From contig SVJJ01000008.1 of assembly GCA_015069045.1 (NCBI GenBank), forward strand, positions 17,450 to 81,449: a DNA stretch of 64,000 bases, given 5' to 3'. The position numbers and the translations under genes are program-made. Position 1 is the stretch's first letter. Each line of letters starts with the position of its first letter. Under the pieces are notes generated by a model. That model searched no databases. It had not been told where the DNA came from and saw nothing but the letters and a program-made list of their open reading frames with translations. Of the stretch, positions 19,104-27,774 are shown in pieces. Source of the DNA: Oscillospiraceae bacterium (GTDB lineage: Bacteria; Bacillota; Clostridia; UBA1381; UBA9506).

Positions 19104-19738
19104 ATAAGAGTGGTGCAGTATCCTTAGTCAGATCTTCTCATTCCCAGGACGGGCCTAAAAATCCGTTGAAGGGCACATCGATGAAGTTTCTGGTGCTTGC
19201 TTTCGACGCCCAGTCGGGGGTTGGTGCTGGGAGTTAAGGCTTAGGGGCGGCTTGCAATGGCATGTGAGATTCGACCCCTTTGCCGTGGAGACCTGCTCTT
19301 GTGTTCCAAAGTGCGCCGGCAGGGCTTGCCTTGTGGACGCGGCGGGATACGAAGCAGGATTAAACCTGTCAGGCGGTGTGATTTTGCCTATGGTAAAGGA
19401 GCGCTGCGGACAGCGTAGCCTGCCTTGAGTGGTATTGGCGGATAGCGGATCAAACATAAGGCCTTCGGCCAAAGGCTTTGTGTTATTGCTGCTTGAAACT
19501 TCTATTGCAAAAGAGGCTAAGAATGAGCTTGACTGTTTGGGAAAACCTCTAGGCTGTTCCAAATGGAGATGCACTGAGGATTGCAGTGCGGACTTAAGTG
19601 GTGATTCGGTTCCGCGATGGGTAACCGCGCGGGTAGAGTATGAAAGGGAAACCGCTGATTTGGCGACATTTCAGTTGCTCTACGGGAAAGCCTACCGGAC
19701 CTAAACCGCAAAATTTACTCAGGGGCATTACCACTCTT
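19104..19738 (+). ncRNA. ole: Large structured RNA, probable OLE RNA
   Basis: A GC-richer stretch of about 635 nt with its own promoter and no credible ORF. Its ends pair (AAGAGTGGT at 19106 with ACCACTCTT at 19730-19738), giving one closed structured domain. Internal hairpins are visible, for example AAGGCCTTCGGCC near 19460 and GGTTCCGCGATGGGTAACC near 19609. Size, free-standing transcription and position after xseB-ispA in a Clostridia-type genome match OLE RNA, a membrane-associated RNA tied to stress tolerance. RNase P, tmRNA and SRP signatures are missing. Identity rests on context and size, not on a model search. Confidence 0.75.
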
Positions 19739-19764
19739 TTACACTGTGTCATTAAAATTAATTA

Positions 19765-19793
19765 AGGACTTTGCAATGCTATTGCAAAGTCCT
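19765..19793 (+). terminator. Hairpin after the large RNA
   Basis: Perfect 12 bp stem AGGACTTTGCAA/TTGCAAAGTCCT with a 5 nt loop. The following T-tract is weak (ATTCGGTTGT), so termination may be inefficient and allow read-through into the glycosyltransferase gene. Confidence 0.6.
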
Positions 19794-19858
19794 ATTCGGT
19801 TGTAATTTAGAAAATGCCAAGTACATTTTTTGTCAATAACATAATGAGGTAGTGAATT

Positions 19859-20806
19859 ATGGGGGATAAAATTATTTCAATTGTTGTATCGGTTTATAAT
19901 GAAGAAGAATCATTAGACAAGTTTTACAAGGAAACCTTGTTGGTTTTGGAGGGGTTAACTTGGGACTACGAATTGGTTTTTGTTAATGATGGTAGTGTGG
20001 ATAAGAGCAGAACGATGCTTGATGCCTTTGCCCATGAAAACAAAAAGGTAAAAGTTATTAATTTTTCAAGAAATTTTGGTCACGAGGCGGCAATGATAGC
20101 CGGCATTGATTATGCTAAGGGCGATTGCATTGTTTGCATGGATGCAGATTTACAACATCCACCCCAAAGCATTCCCCAAATCATTAAAAAGTTTGAGGAA
20201 GGTTATGAAATCGTTTCTATGGTCAGAAGTTCAAGAGCTGATGGTGGCTATATTAAAAAAATAACCTCTGCATTTTTTTATAAAATCTTAAATATGTTAT
20301 CTCCGATTAAATTTGAACGCAATGCCTCTGATTTCTTTGCTATATCCAATAAGGTAGCCCATGTTTTACGAACAAACTATCGAGAGCAAGTTCGATATTT
20401 ACGGGGATTTGTACAAAGCGTTGGTTTTAAAAAGGCAACACTTGCTTATGATGCCCAAAGCAGAGTGGCAGGCGAAAGTAAATATAACATCCGCAAACTC
20501 ATTCAATTTTCCGTTACGACGATATGCAGTTTCTCTGATATGCCTTTAAAACTTGGTATTTATTCGGGACTTTTTGTTGCACTTTTTGGTGTTGTACTGA
20601 TGATATATACTATTATACAGAAATTTGTTCATGATGCACCGGGAGGCTATTCAACCATTATTGTTGCAATGTGCTTTATGTTTGCCATTTTACTCGGTGT
20701 TATCGGTATTATTGGGCAATATATCTCTGTTTTATTTATCGAAATTAAAAAACGCCCTATGTATATTATTGACGAAACAAAAAATATGAATGATTCATTG
20801 AATTAA
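19859..20806 (+). CDS. Family 2 glycosyltransferase, GtrB/DPM1-like
   Basis: Membrane-bound GT-A glycosyltransferase, predicted to move a sugar from a nucleotide donor to undecaprenyl phosphate. 315 residues. The catalytic domain has VVSVYNEEESL, FVNDGSVDKS and the DxD-containing CMDADLQHPP. Two C-terminal membrane segments (about residues 230-300) follow, ending in IEIKKRPMY. It is paired with a GtrA-like gene 22 nt downstream; together they resemble a lipid-linked sugar synthase and flippase for surface glycans. Confidence 0.9.
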   Translation: MGDKIISIVVSVYNEEESLDKFYKETLLVLEGLTWDYELVFVNDGSVDKSRTMLDAFAHENKKVKVINFSRNFGHEAAMIAGIDYAKGDCIVCMDADLQHPPQSIPQIIKKFEEGYEIVSMVRSSRADGGYIKKITSAFFYKILNMLSPIKFERNASDFFAISNKVAHVLRTNYREQVRYLRGFVQSVGFKKATLAYDAQSRVAGESKYNIRKLIQFSVTTICSFSDMPLKLGIYSGLFVALFGVVLMIYTIIQKFVHDAPGGYSTIIVAMCFMFAILLGVIGIIGQYISVLFIEIKKRPMYIIDETKNMNDSLN

Positions 20807-20828
20807 TTTAGATAAAGGATGGATTTGT

Positions 20829-21236
20829 ATGACACAAGTATTGGATAAAACAGCCATTAAATTTGTTTTAGTTGGTATGATTAATACATTAGTGGGAACA
20901 GGCGTTATGTTCTTGCTTTATAATGTAGTTCACGTAAATTATTGGATTTCATCTGCAGCCAATTACATAGTCGGAAGCATTGTCAGTTATGTGTTAAATA
21001 AATATTTTACCTTTCAAAACAAAGAAAAGTCATGGAAGCAGCTTGTAAAATTTATTGTTAATATATCCATTTGCTATTTGTTAGCCTATGGTATAGCAAA
21101 GCCCTTGGTGTCGTACATTTTATCATCCTTTTCTACAATAATTAAAGAAAATATCGCCATGCTTGTTGGTATGGGATTCTTTGTTATTTTTAATTACATA
21201 GGCCAAAGATTCGTTGTATTTAAGCATGAAAATTAA
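20829..21236 (+). CDS. GtrA-family membrane protein
   Basis: A 135-residue protein with four membrane segments, matching the GtrA family thought to flip lipid-linked sugars made by GtrB. Family features: KFVLVGMINTLVGTG at the start, SYVLNKYFTFQ mid-protein and FNYIGQRFVVFK at the end. Co-transcribed with the glycosyltransferase; a strong terminator follows. Confidence 0.88.
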   Translation: MTQVLDKTAIKFVLVGMINTLVGTGVMFLLYNVVHVNYWISSAANYIVGSIVSYVLNKYFTFQNKEKSWKQLVKFIVNISICYLLAYGIAKPLVSYILSSFSTIIKENIAMLVGMGFFVIFNYIGQRFVVFKHEN

Positions 21237-21286
21237 TTTAATATAAATTGTATAAAATACCTCTGGTTTATCTAAACTACTTATTA

Positions 21287-21315
21287 AAAAGAATGCAGGA
21301 TTGCATTCTTTTTTT
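21287..21315 (+). terminator. Terminator after gtrA-like gene
   Basis: AAAAGAATGCA pairs with TGCATTCTTTT around GGAT, followed by more Ts. Confidence 0.85.
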
Positions 21316-21358
21316 ATGTCGCACATAATAACAATAGGTATGGCCATAAGGAGGCGTT

Positions 21359-22549
21359 ATGATGATAGATTCAAAAATGATACTTCAGTTTGCCGAAAAT
21401 ATTAAAGAGGATATGATTCGTGATCGACGGATTTTGCATAAAAATCCAGAGGTAGGACAATCATTGCCACAAACAACAGCCTATGTCATGGGACGATTAT
21501 CCGCTATGGATTATGAACCGGTAGAAATTTGTGAAAGCGGGATTGTTGCTACAATAGAAGGAAAAACACCTGGCCGGTGTATACTGCTTCGAGCTGATAT
21601 GGACGCTCTTCCAATGCAAGAAAAAACGAACCTTTCTTTTCAATCGAATCAGGGATCAATGCATGCTTGCGGTCATGATATGCATACATCTATGTTATTG
21701 GGGGCAGCCAGACTGTTTAAGGAATTTCAACAAGAGTTAAAAGGCACAATAAAATTGGTGTTTCAACCCAATGAGGAAGGGCTAACGGGAGCCAAAGAGA
21801 TGATTCATGCCGGTGTATTGCAAAGTCCTAAGGTTGATGGTGCTATGTCTATTCATGTCCATGCAGGCACGCCGTCAGGACATGTTGTATGTGGTAGGGG
21901 CACTTTTATGGCGGGTTGCACCCGTTTTCGTATCCATATCAGCGGTAAGGCTTGTCATGGTTCCATGCCGGAAACGGGACGGGATCCTATATATGTTGCG
22001 GCCCATATTGAATTGGCCCTGCAAGAAATTGTTACAAAGGAATTAGCTGCTCAAAATCCGGTTGTGATCAGTGTTGGTAAGCTTTCCGGAGGTTCATCAC
22101 CTAATCAAATTCCAGATGAAGCTATACTGGAGGGAACCATACGTTCCTTTGATGAATCGATCTCTGCCTTTGTTCTAAAACGTATAACAGAAATCAGCCA
22201 TTGCATGGCAGAAGGTTTTCGCGTCAAAGCTTCAGTAAAAACCCTTTCCTTTGCACCACCAATGGTGAATGATACAACTGTGACAGAGAAAATGTCAAGA
22301 ACTGTTTCTCAACTTTTAGGTCAAAACAAAATAACTCTTCTTGATCAAGGCGGAATGGGTTCGGATGACTTTTCCTTTTATTCTCGTTATGTTCCTTGCA
22401 CCTATTTCCTTTTAGGGGCGGGGGTACAAGAGGAAAATCCGCAATTTGGAGGAGTGATGCATAGCGAAACAGTTATTTTTAATGAGGACATTTTGCCTCT
22501 TGGTGCAGCACTTTACACTTTTTGTTCACTCATGTGGTTAATACAGTAG
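21359..22549 (+). CDS. M20-family metal-dependent amidohydrolase
   Basis: Zinc-type peptidase M20D enzyme that hydrolyses an N-acyl amino acid or small amide. 396 residues. Metal-site motifs: MHACGHDMHTSMLLGAA, FQPNEEGLTGAKEMI (catalytic Glu), the dimerisation lid around residues 180-290, and FGGVMHSE with a C-terminal His ligand. It stands alone between a terminator and the dpaB 3' end. Close in type to the second M20 gene at 58.0 kb but clearly different in sequence. Confidence 0.9.
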   Translation: MMIDSKMILQFAENIKEDMIRDRRILHKNPEVGQSLPQTTAYVMGRLSAMDYEPVEICESGIVATIEGKTPGRCILLRADMDALPMQEKTNLSFQSNQGSMHACGHDMHTSMLLGAARLFKEFQQELKGTIKLVFQPNEEGLTGAKEMIHAGVLQSPKVDGAMSIHVHAGTPSGHVVCGRGTFMAGCTRFRIHISGKACHGSMPETGRDPIYVAAHIELALQEIVTKELAAQNPVVISVGKLSGGSSPNQIPDEAILEGTIRSFDESISAFVLKRITEISHCMAEGFRVKASVKTLSFAPPMVNDTTVTEKMSRTVSQLLGQNKITLLDQGGMGSDDFSFYSRYVPCTYFLLGAGVQEENPQFGGVMHSETVIFNEDILPLGAALYTFCSLMWLIQ

Positions 22550-22652
22550 GTTCTTTGATGACAATATATAAAGTTATAATCATGCGGGCTGTGAAAATTT
22601 GATTCACAGTCCGGATGATTATTGTGTTCACATTGTTAATATAAAATTTTGT

Positions 22653-23228
22653 TTATCCTAATAAAATCGGTTGAATTTGCGTGTTTTTAAGAGCCAATTC
22701 AATGGTTTCCGTGATTTTTGACATATCTGCAACCAAGGAATTGGTTTTATGAATGGGATCATCTTGCTCATATGGTACAAAATAATAGTTTTGTGTATTT
22801 AATAGTTGACCAATGTTTTTTCCGCTGCCGCCTAATCCATCGTTGGTGGAAACGGCGATGATAACGGGTTTTTGATTTCGTAGCGTCGCCTTAGCGGCCA
22901 TGGTAACCGCCGTATCTGTAATACCATTTGCAAGCTTTGCTAATGTATTGCCCGTACATGGGGCAATTACCAGGGCATCTAATAAATTTTTAGGACCAAT
23001 CGGTTCTGCTTCAGCTATAGTATGAATAATTTTATTTCCCGTAATAGATTCAATTGTTTGAATAAAATCTTGTGCTTTTCCAAAACGAGTATCCGTTGTA
23101 TATGCATTTTGTGACATGATTGGCATAACAGATGCACCGGTGGAGGCGAGTACCTCCAGTTCTTTAACAACACGGCTAAAGGTACAAAATGAACCGGTTA
23201 AAGCAAAACCAAGGGTTTTATTTTTCAT
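22653..23228 (-). CDS. dpaB: Dipicolinate synthase subunit B (SpoVFB)
   Basis: Flavoprotein subunit of dipicolinate synthase, made in the mother cell to produce dipicolinic acid that fills the spore core. 191 residues. Family features: N-terminal GFALTGSFCTFSRVVKELE, and DALVIAPCTGNTLAKLANG followed by TDTAVTMAAKA, typical of the flavoprotein fold. Its ATG overlaps the stop of the dpaA 3' fragment (ATGA), so dpaA and dpaB were one operon. In the present arrangement it is cut off from the dpaA promoter by the inserted element and should be silent or weakly expressed until excision. Confidence 0.94.
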   Translation of the reverse strand: MKNKTLGFALTGSFCTFSRVVKELEVLASTGASVMPIMSQNAYTTDTRFGKAQDFIQTIESITGNKIIHTIAEAEPIGPKNLLDALVIAPCTGNTLAKLANGITDTAVTMAAKATLRNQKPVIIAVSTNDGLGGSGKNIGQLLNTQNYYFVPYEQDDPIHKTNSLVADMSKITETIELALKNTQIQPILLG

Positions 23229-23362
23229 TCCTTCACCTCCGTTTCACTGATAATATTTAGAATGGTATCACCAATAATGGTGCCTGCTGTGAGTGGTGCA
23301 ACCTTTCCCGGCAAGGATAAGGCGTGAATGACCTTTAAATCTAATTTTTTGGCTGCATCAAA
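23225..23362 (-). CDS. dpaA: dpaA 3' fragment (C-terminal 45 codons), separated from its 5' part
   Basis: Lies directly upstream of dpaB on the minus strand. It translates as FDAAKKLDLKVIHALSLPGK, then VAPLTAGTIIGDTILNIISE and TEVKE before TGA. This is the C-terminus of DpaA/SpoVFA, including the conserved LPGKVAP-TAG motif. It has no start or ribosome site of its own. Joined at the 10 bp core shared with 29785-29794, it continues in frame from the 254-codon 5' part to give 299 residues, the normal length of SpoVFA as I recall it. It is therefore an intact half of a split gene and shows no decay. Confidence 0.92.
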   Translation of the reverse strand, partial: FDAAKKLDLKVIHALSLPGKVAPLTAGTIIGDTILNIISETEVKE

Positions 23363-23372
23363 ATCCACCCCG
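23363..23372 (-). repeat. Recombination core, dpaB-side junction
   Basis: CGGGGTGGAT on the minus strand. Directly outside it lies the attB arm GCATCAAA (plus strand 23355-23362). Directly inside lies the attP arm GATGTTTTTATTAGAG (23375-23390). Confidence 0.88.
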
Positions 23373-23408
23373 GCGATGTTTTTATTAGAGAATTTTATTC
23401 TTTCTCCT

Positions 23409-23437
23409 ACATATGGCTGATGTATACATCATACAGT
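23409..23437 (+). promoter_or_regulatory. Sigma-E-like (mother-cell) promoter for the recombinase
   Basis: CATACAGT (23430-23437) fits the sigma-E -10 consensus CATACA-T at every fixed base. ACATATG (23409-23415), with the ATAT core of the sigma-E -35, lies 14 bp upstream, the normal spacing. The predicted start is just before the GGAGGTG ribosome site at 23445. No sigma-A promoter was seen here. This would place the recombinase under early mother-cell control, as for spoIVCA of the B. subtilis skin element. Confidence 0.65.
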
Positions 23438-23456
23438 GTATTATGGAGGTGTTCTT

Positions 23457-23579
23457 ATGGAGGAAGATTATATAACGATCCATTTTACTTCAAATGGGCA
23501 GAGTTTAGAAGAAATCATTGCACAACTTGTAAAGAGTCAGGAGCAAGAAAATGAAAAACAAAACAGCTTTATATCTTAG
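23457..23579 (+). CDS. Small acidic protein overlapping the recombinase start
   Basis: A 40-codon ORF with GGAGGTG 6 nt upstream, encoding MEEDYITIHFTSNGQSLEEI and then IAQLVKSQEQENEKQNSFIS. It overlaps the recombinase by 29 nt in another frame, so the recombinase ribosome site (AGGAG) lies inside it and translation is probably coupled. Function unknown; it might regulate or set the direction of recombination. Its very good ribosome site and position as first gene of the promoter make it likely real. Confidence 0.7.
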   Translation: MEEDYITIHFTSNGQSLEEIIAQLVKSQEQENEKQNSFIS

Positions 23580-24852
23580 ACTGTCTCGTGACGATGAAAG
23601 GGCATCCGAGTCTGAAAGCATCAGTAATCAACGTGATTTTTTAATGCGCTATGCACAAACAGAGGGGTTATATGTTGTTGACGTTTTTGTTGATGATGGT
23701 TATTCCGGCACGAGTTTTGATCGTCCGGACTTTAACAGACTTATTGCAATGATAGAAGAAAAAAAGATTAATACGGTGCTTACCAAGGATTTATCCAGAT
23801 TGGGTCGTGATTATATACAAACAGGATATTATTTAGAACAATATTTTCCTTTACATAATGTTCGCTATATTGCAGTAAATGATGGCATAGATACTGCCTT
23901 GCCCGGTGCCGGAAATGATATGTCGCCTTTTCGTGCTGTGTTTAATGATATGTATGCCCGTGATATCAGTCAAAAGGTTCGTACAGCTCTTTACACCAAA
24001 AAAATAAATGGACAATTTATTGGCAGTCGGCCACCCTATGGTTATCAAAAAGAGATAAACAATAAAAACCGCTTATGTCCGCACGAAGAAACGGCTTTAG
24101 TAGTTAAAAAAATATTTAAGTGGTTTACATCAGGTCGTAACATTCGAGATATTGTTTCTCTTTTAAATCAAAACAATGTTCCTCCTCCTTCGGCGCGATA
24201 TCAAGAAAAAGGGGAGCAAAGATGCCGCGGTTGGAATGATACGATGGTAAAACGCATTTTGTCTAACCCAACCTATGTGGGAGACTTAACACAAAATCGG
24301 GTGCGAAAAATTAATTATAAAGTGAATCGTAAAATTTCTCTACCTAAAGATGAATGGATTACGGTATCGGCTACTCATATGCCACTCATATCCCGAGAAC
24401 AGTTTATGGTTGCAGAACGGCTTTTGGAAGTTGGCAGTTATGACACAAGAGGACGAGGAAAGCGCAATCATCTTTTGTCCGGTCTTGTTTTTTGCAGGGA
24501 TTGTGGCCAAAAAATGAGTTTTATGAATGAAAATAGGTTTGAAAGTTATTTGGTTTGCAGTAATTGGAGAAAGACAGGGAAGGATGGTGTGTGCACACCT
24601 CATTCTGTTAAGGAAAGGGAGTTAGAACGATTGGTTTTTTGCCAATTAACACAGATAGCTATGGAATCAAACAGTACATTATTTAATAAATTCAATTTAA
24701 TAAAACCAACTCGTGAGCTGCTTGTTATGCTTGTTGATAGAATTTATATTAATCATCAAAAAAAAGTCGAGATTTACTTTCGATTTAAAAATCCTGAATT
24801 ATTTAAAGAAAATAGACAAAAAAATGACCATGGAAGCAGGGGAAATCAGTAG
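23551..24852 (+). CDS. Large-type serine recombinase (SpoIVCA-like)
   Basis: Site-specific serine recombinase, the likely excisionase/integrase of the element. 433 residues: N-terminal resolvase domain with catalytic Ser in YLRLSRDDE (residue 12) and TKDLSRLGRDYIQTG; a recombinase DNA-binding domain (RPPYGYQKE, NPTYVGDLTQNR); a zinc ribbon LVFCRDCGQKMSF...YLVCSNW with a further Cys before HSVKE. It is shorter at the C-terminus than TnpX-type enzymes and near the SpoIVCA size class. It sits 179 bp from one att core, the usual position for such integrases. Confidence 0.93.
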   Translation: MKNKTALYLRLSRDDERASESESISNQRDFLMRYAQTEGLYVVDVFVDDGYSGTSFDRPDFNRLIAMIEEKKINTVLTKDLSRLGRDYIQTGYYLEQYFPLHNVRYIAVNDGIDTALPGAGNDMSPFRAVFNDMYARDISQKVRTALYTKKINGQFIGSRPPYGYQKEINNKNRLCPHEETALVVKKIFKWFTSGRNIRDIVSLLNQNNVPPPSARYQEKGEQRCRGWNDTMVKRILSNPTYVGDLTQNRVRKINYKVNRKISLPKDEWITVSATHMPLISREQFMVAERLLEVGSYDTRGRGKRNHLLSGLVFCRDCGQKMSFMNENRFESYLVCSNWRKTGKDGVCTPHSVKERELERLVFCQLTQIAMESNSTLFNKFNLIKPTRELLVMLVDRIYINHQKKVEIYFRFKNPELFKENRQKNDHGSRGNQ

Positions 24853-24882
24853 AAGTTAATATAAAAAAATGGTAGAATTTTG

Positions 24883-24911
24883 TTGAATGTATCATTAAAG
24901 CGTGGTATAAT
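24883..24911 (+). promoter_or_regulatory. Sigma-A promoter of the AEC transporter gene
   Basis: TTGAAT (24883-24888), 17 bp spacer, TATAAT (24906-24911). It lies within the element and indicates that this cargo is expressed in growing cells independently of the recombinase. Confidence 0.75.
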
Positions 24912-25039
24912 GATTGTATAATAAATTTTTCTTTTCAAAATTTATAAAAGCCTTACGGCTTTCAAGAAAAATTAACATTGAGAATAATGTATTAATCATT
25001 TGTTGTTAAAAGAGATTGCATCATGCGGAGGGAAAAAAG

Positions 25040-26007
25040 ATGGAAATTTTTTATCTTACACTTAAACAAATGCTGACGATGTTTACGCTTATTCTTGTAT
25101 GTTTTTTATTACGCAAGGCAAGTAAACTGCCAGAAAATTCTGCTAATGTAATGTCAAAAATGGAAATGTATATTTTTCTTCCTGCACTTTCATTGTATAC
25201 ACAAATGACCAAATGCACGGTTCAAACCTTTGCGGAAAATGCATCTCTTATATTATACGGACTGCTTATTGTTTTATCTGCCATTCTTCTTTCGTACCCC
25301 TTATCGAGACTTTTTGTGAAAAACAGTAACAGTTCACCGGCACTTTCCTATCAAAAAAAATATTTCAATATGCATTGACATTTGGAAATTATGGATATAT
25401 GGGCAACTATATAATTCTTGGTATATGGGGAAACGATGTTTATTATAAATATTCGTTGTTTGTCTTATTGATAAGCATTCTGTGTAACTGTTGGGGATTA
25501 TACATATTGATGCCAAAAGAGATGAACACAAGTTTATGGTATAATATTAGAAAAAGTTTTATACAGCCCCCAATGCTCGCTTTGATTGTCGGTATGGTAT
25601 GTGGGCTTTTAAATTTGGCGCAATATGTGCCTGACTTCCTGATTAATGCATTTAAAAATGCAGGGGACTGTCAGGGGCCGGTTGCAATGATTTTAGCCGG
25701 TTTTGTAATTGGTGGCTATAATTTTAAAAGGTTGTTAGTAAACAAAAAGGTGTATGTGATTTCTTTCTTGAGGCTGTTGGTTATTCCTTCGGCTATGATG
25801 ATTGTATTAAAGCTTTTGGGTATACATAAGGAGATCATGATATTAGCATTGATTGCTTTTGCCACACCCATTGGGCTGAATACAATTGTGTATCCGACAG
25901 CTTACGGCGGCGATACAAAAATAGGTGCATCCATGTCTATGATTTCTCACGTTCTATCGGTGGTCACAATTCCGCTTATGTATTATATTTTCATTGTATG
26001 GTTGTAG
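25040..26007 (+). pseudogene. AEC-family transporter, frameshifted at an A8 run
   Basis: Auxin-efflux-carrier/malate-permease family protein of about 320 residues in two frames. The first frame (MEIFYLTLKQMLTMF...) ends at 25378. The second picks up exactly as IFQYALTFGNYGYMGNYI, the conserved core of the family, and runs to 26007. The shift lies at an A-run (25353-25360, in TATCAAAAAAAATATT); one more A, or a -1 slip on A-AAA-AAA, restores a continuous protein. The ten-helix pattern is otherwise intact, with no other damage. It may be a pseudogene, a phase-variable or slippage-expressed gene, or a homopolymer error. Confidence 0.8.
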
Positions 26008-26066
26008 AAATAAATTTACTTTGTATGTTCCGCAAAACATATAAGAAAATGAAAGGATGACATTTT

Positions 26067-27707
26067 GTGACAAATTTTAAACCAATGCTTATATCAGATT
26101 TGCGGCATTACAGCACGAAGCAGCTGGTGCAGGATATTATTGCCGGGATTATAGTGGCTATTATAGCACTGCCTCTTTCTATCGCATTGGCAATTGCTTC
26201 TGGCGTTGGGCCGGAAGCGGGTATTTATACAGCTGTTATTGCTGGTATTGCTACAGCCCTTTTAGGTGGCAGCAATGTGCAAATTTCAGGTCCAACGGCT
26301 GCATTTGCTACTATTGTGGCCGGTATTGTGTCTCGTAGCGGGTTAGATGGTTTGGCAATGGCAACCATAATAGCCGGCATATTGCTTATGGTTATGGGTC
26401 TTTTAAAGTTAGGGAATTTGATTAAATTTATTCCTTATACGATTACTACAGGATTCACAGCCGGTATTGCGGTTACTTTGGTGATAGGACAGTTAAAGGA
26501 CTTTTTTGGCGTTACCTATAGTGCAGGTGAAGCTCCCATTGAAACAATGGAAAAAGCTTTGGCCTTTTTTTCAAGTATCGGTACGGTTAACTGGCAAGCG
26601 GTGCTTGTAGGTTTGGTTTGCTTGGTTATTTTAATTCTATGGCCTAAAATATATGAAAAAATACCCGCATCACTTTTAGCTGTTGCAGCCGGTATTATAA
26701 TGGTTAAAGGCTTTGGTATGGAGGTTAATACAATCGGGGATTTATATAATGTAAGTCGCGGGTTACCTGCATTTCAGATGCCGAAGTTCAGCATATCCGG
26801 CGTTATGGTTGTGTTTCCTGACGCAATTACGATTGCTCTTTTGGCAGGTATTGAATCTTTGCTGTCTTGCGTTGTGGCTGACGGTATGATTCAAAAGCAG
26901 CATCGTTCCAACACGGAGCTTATGGCGCAGGGCGTGGGCAATATTGCCTCGGCACTGTTTGGCGGTATTCCGGCAACAGGTGCCATTGCCAGAACAGCAG
27001 CCAATATTAAAAACGGTGGCAGAACCCCAATAGCCGGACTTGTGCATTCCTTGGTGCTTGTCTTTATTTTGGTTGTGCTCATGCCATATGCGGCTTGGAT
27101 TCCCATGCCTGCTATTGCAGCTATTTTGCTCAGCGTAGCATACAATATGTGTCAATGGCGTCAATTTGTTTATTTAGTAAAAACCTCGCCCAAAAGTGAC
27201 ATTTTAGTGCTTGTGCTCACCTTTGTTTTAACAGTTATTTTTGATTTGGTTATTGCTATTGAGATTGGGTTGGTTGTGGCCTGTATACTCTTTATGCGTC
27301 GTATGAGTGATGAAACAAAAATTGAAAGCTGGAAATATATTGAAGCAGAAAATGATCCGGACAGTCTTGCCCTTCGCCATGTAGAAAAGCATATTAGTGT
27401 ATATGAATTATCCGGTCCTTTATTTTTTGCGGTAGCAGACCAAATTTCCCGAATTAAAACAAAAAGCTATACAAAATGTGTAATTTTACGTATGCGGTCT
27501 GTTCCCTCTGTGGATATAGACGCGCTGCGCATGCTGGAGCAGTTTGTAAAACAGTGCAACAAAAAGGGCATTACAGTTGTTTTCTCTCATGTAAATGCGC
27601 AACCTCTTCGTGCTATGCATAAATCCGGCTTATATGATTTGGTGAAAAAAGAAAACTTTTGCTTAAATATTGATGCAGCCCTTGTAAGAGGCAAAGAGTT
27701 GCAATGA
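26067..27707 (+). CDS. SulP-family anion transporter with STAS domain
   Basis: Inner-membrane SLC26/SulP transporter, carrying sulfate, bicarbonate or a dicarboxylate. 546 residues: about 12 membrane segments with the family motifs IALPLSIALAIASGVGPEAG and GSNVQISGPTAAFATIVAG, then a C-terminal STAS domain (about residues 435-546; SVYELSGPLFFAVADQI, VPSVDIDALRMLEQF). The start is GTG with AAAGGATGA upstream. It probably shares the AEC promoter. The substrate cannot be told from sequence. Confidence 0.92.
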   Translation: MTNFKPMLISDLRHYSTKQLVQDIIAGIIVAIIALPLSIALAIASGVGPEAGIYTAVIAGIATALLGGSNVQISGPTAAFATIVAGIVSRSGLDGLAMATIIAGILLMVMGLLKLGNLIKFIPYTITTGFTAGIAVTLVIGQLKDFFGVTYSAGEAPIETMEKALAFFSSIGTVNWQAVLVGLVCLVILILWPKIYEKIPASLLAVAAGIIMVKGFGMEVNTIGDLYNVSRGLPAFQMPKFSISGVMVVFPDAITIALLAGIESLLSCVVADGMIQKQHRSNTELMAQGVGNIASALFGGIPATGAIARTAANIKNGGRTPIAGLVHSLVLVFILVVLMPYAAWIPMPAIAAILLSVAYNMCQWRQFVYLVKTSPKSDILVLVLTFVLTVIFDLVIAIEIGLVVACILFMRRMSDETKIESWKYIEAENDPDSLALRHVEKHISVYELSGPLFFAVADQISRIKTKSYTKCVILRMRSVPSVDIDALRMLEQFVKQCNKKGITVVFSHVNAQPLRAMHKSGLYDLVKKENFCLNIDAALVRGKELQ

Positions 27708-27721
27708 AAATTGTTACATTA

Positions 27722-27757
27722 AAAAGCACAGAGCAAATTTTTGCTCTGTGCTTTTTT
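27722..27757. terminator. Bidirectional terminator between sulP and nadE
   Basis: AAAAGCACAGAGCAAA pairs with TTTGCTCTGTGCTTTT, with A-run and T-run flanks. It serves both convergent genes inside the element. Confidence 0.88.
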
Positions 27758-27774
27758 GTTGACTATTTCCTTTA

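Noticed and set aside
19155..19704. ORFs of 64 to 139 codons on both strands within the large RNA
   Set aside because: They lack ribosome sites, overlap each other on opposite strands, are low in complexity and rich in Cys/Ser/Pro as expected from structured GC-rich RNA, and match no family.
19104..19738. RNase P RNA, tmRNA or SRP RNA as identity of the large RNA
   Set aside because: The conserved GAAAGTCC-type RNase P core, the tmRNA tRNA-like ends with CCA, and the SRP tetraloop domain were not seen; the size and ispA context favour OLE.
22587..22614. Hairpin between the M20 gene and dpaB as a terminator
   Set aside because: GGGCTGTGAA/TTCACAGTCC forms a stem but no T-run follows on either strand, so it was not called as a terminator.
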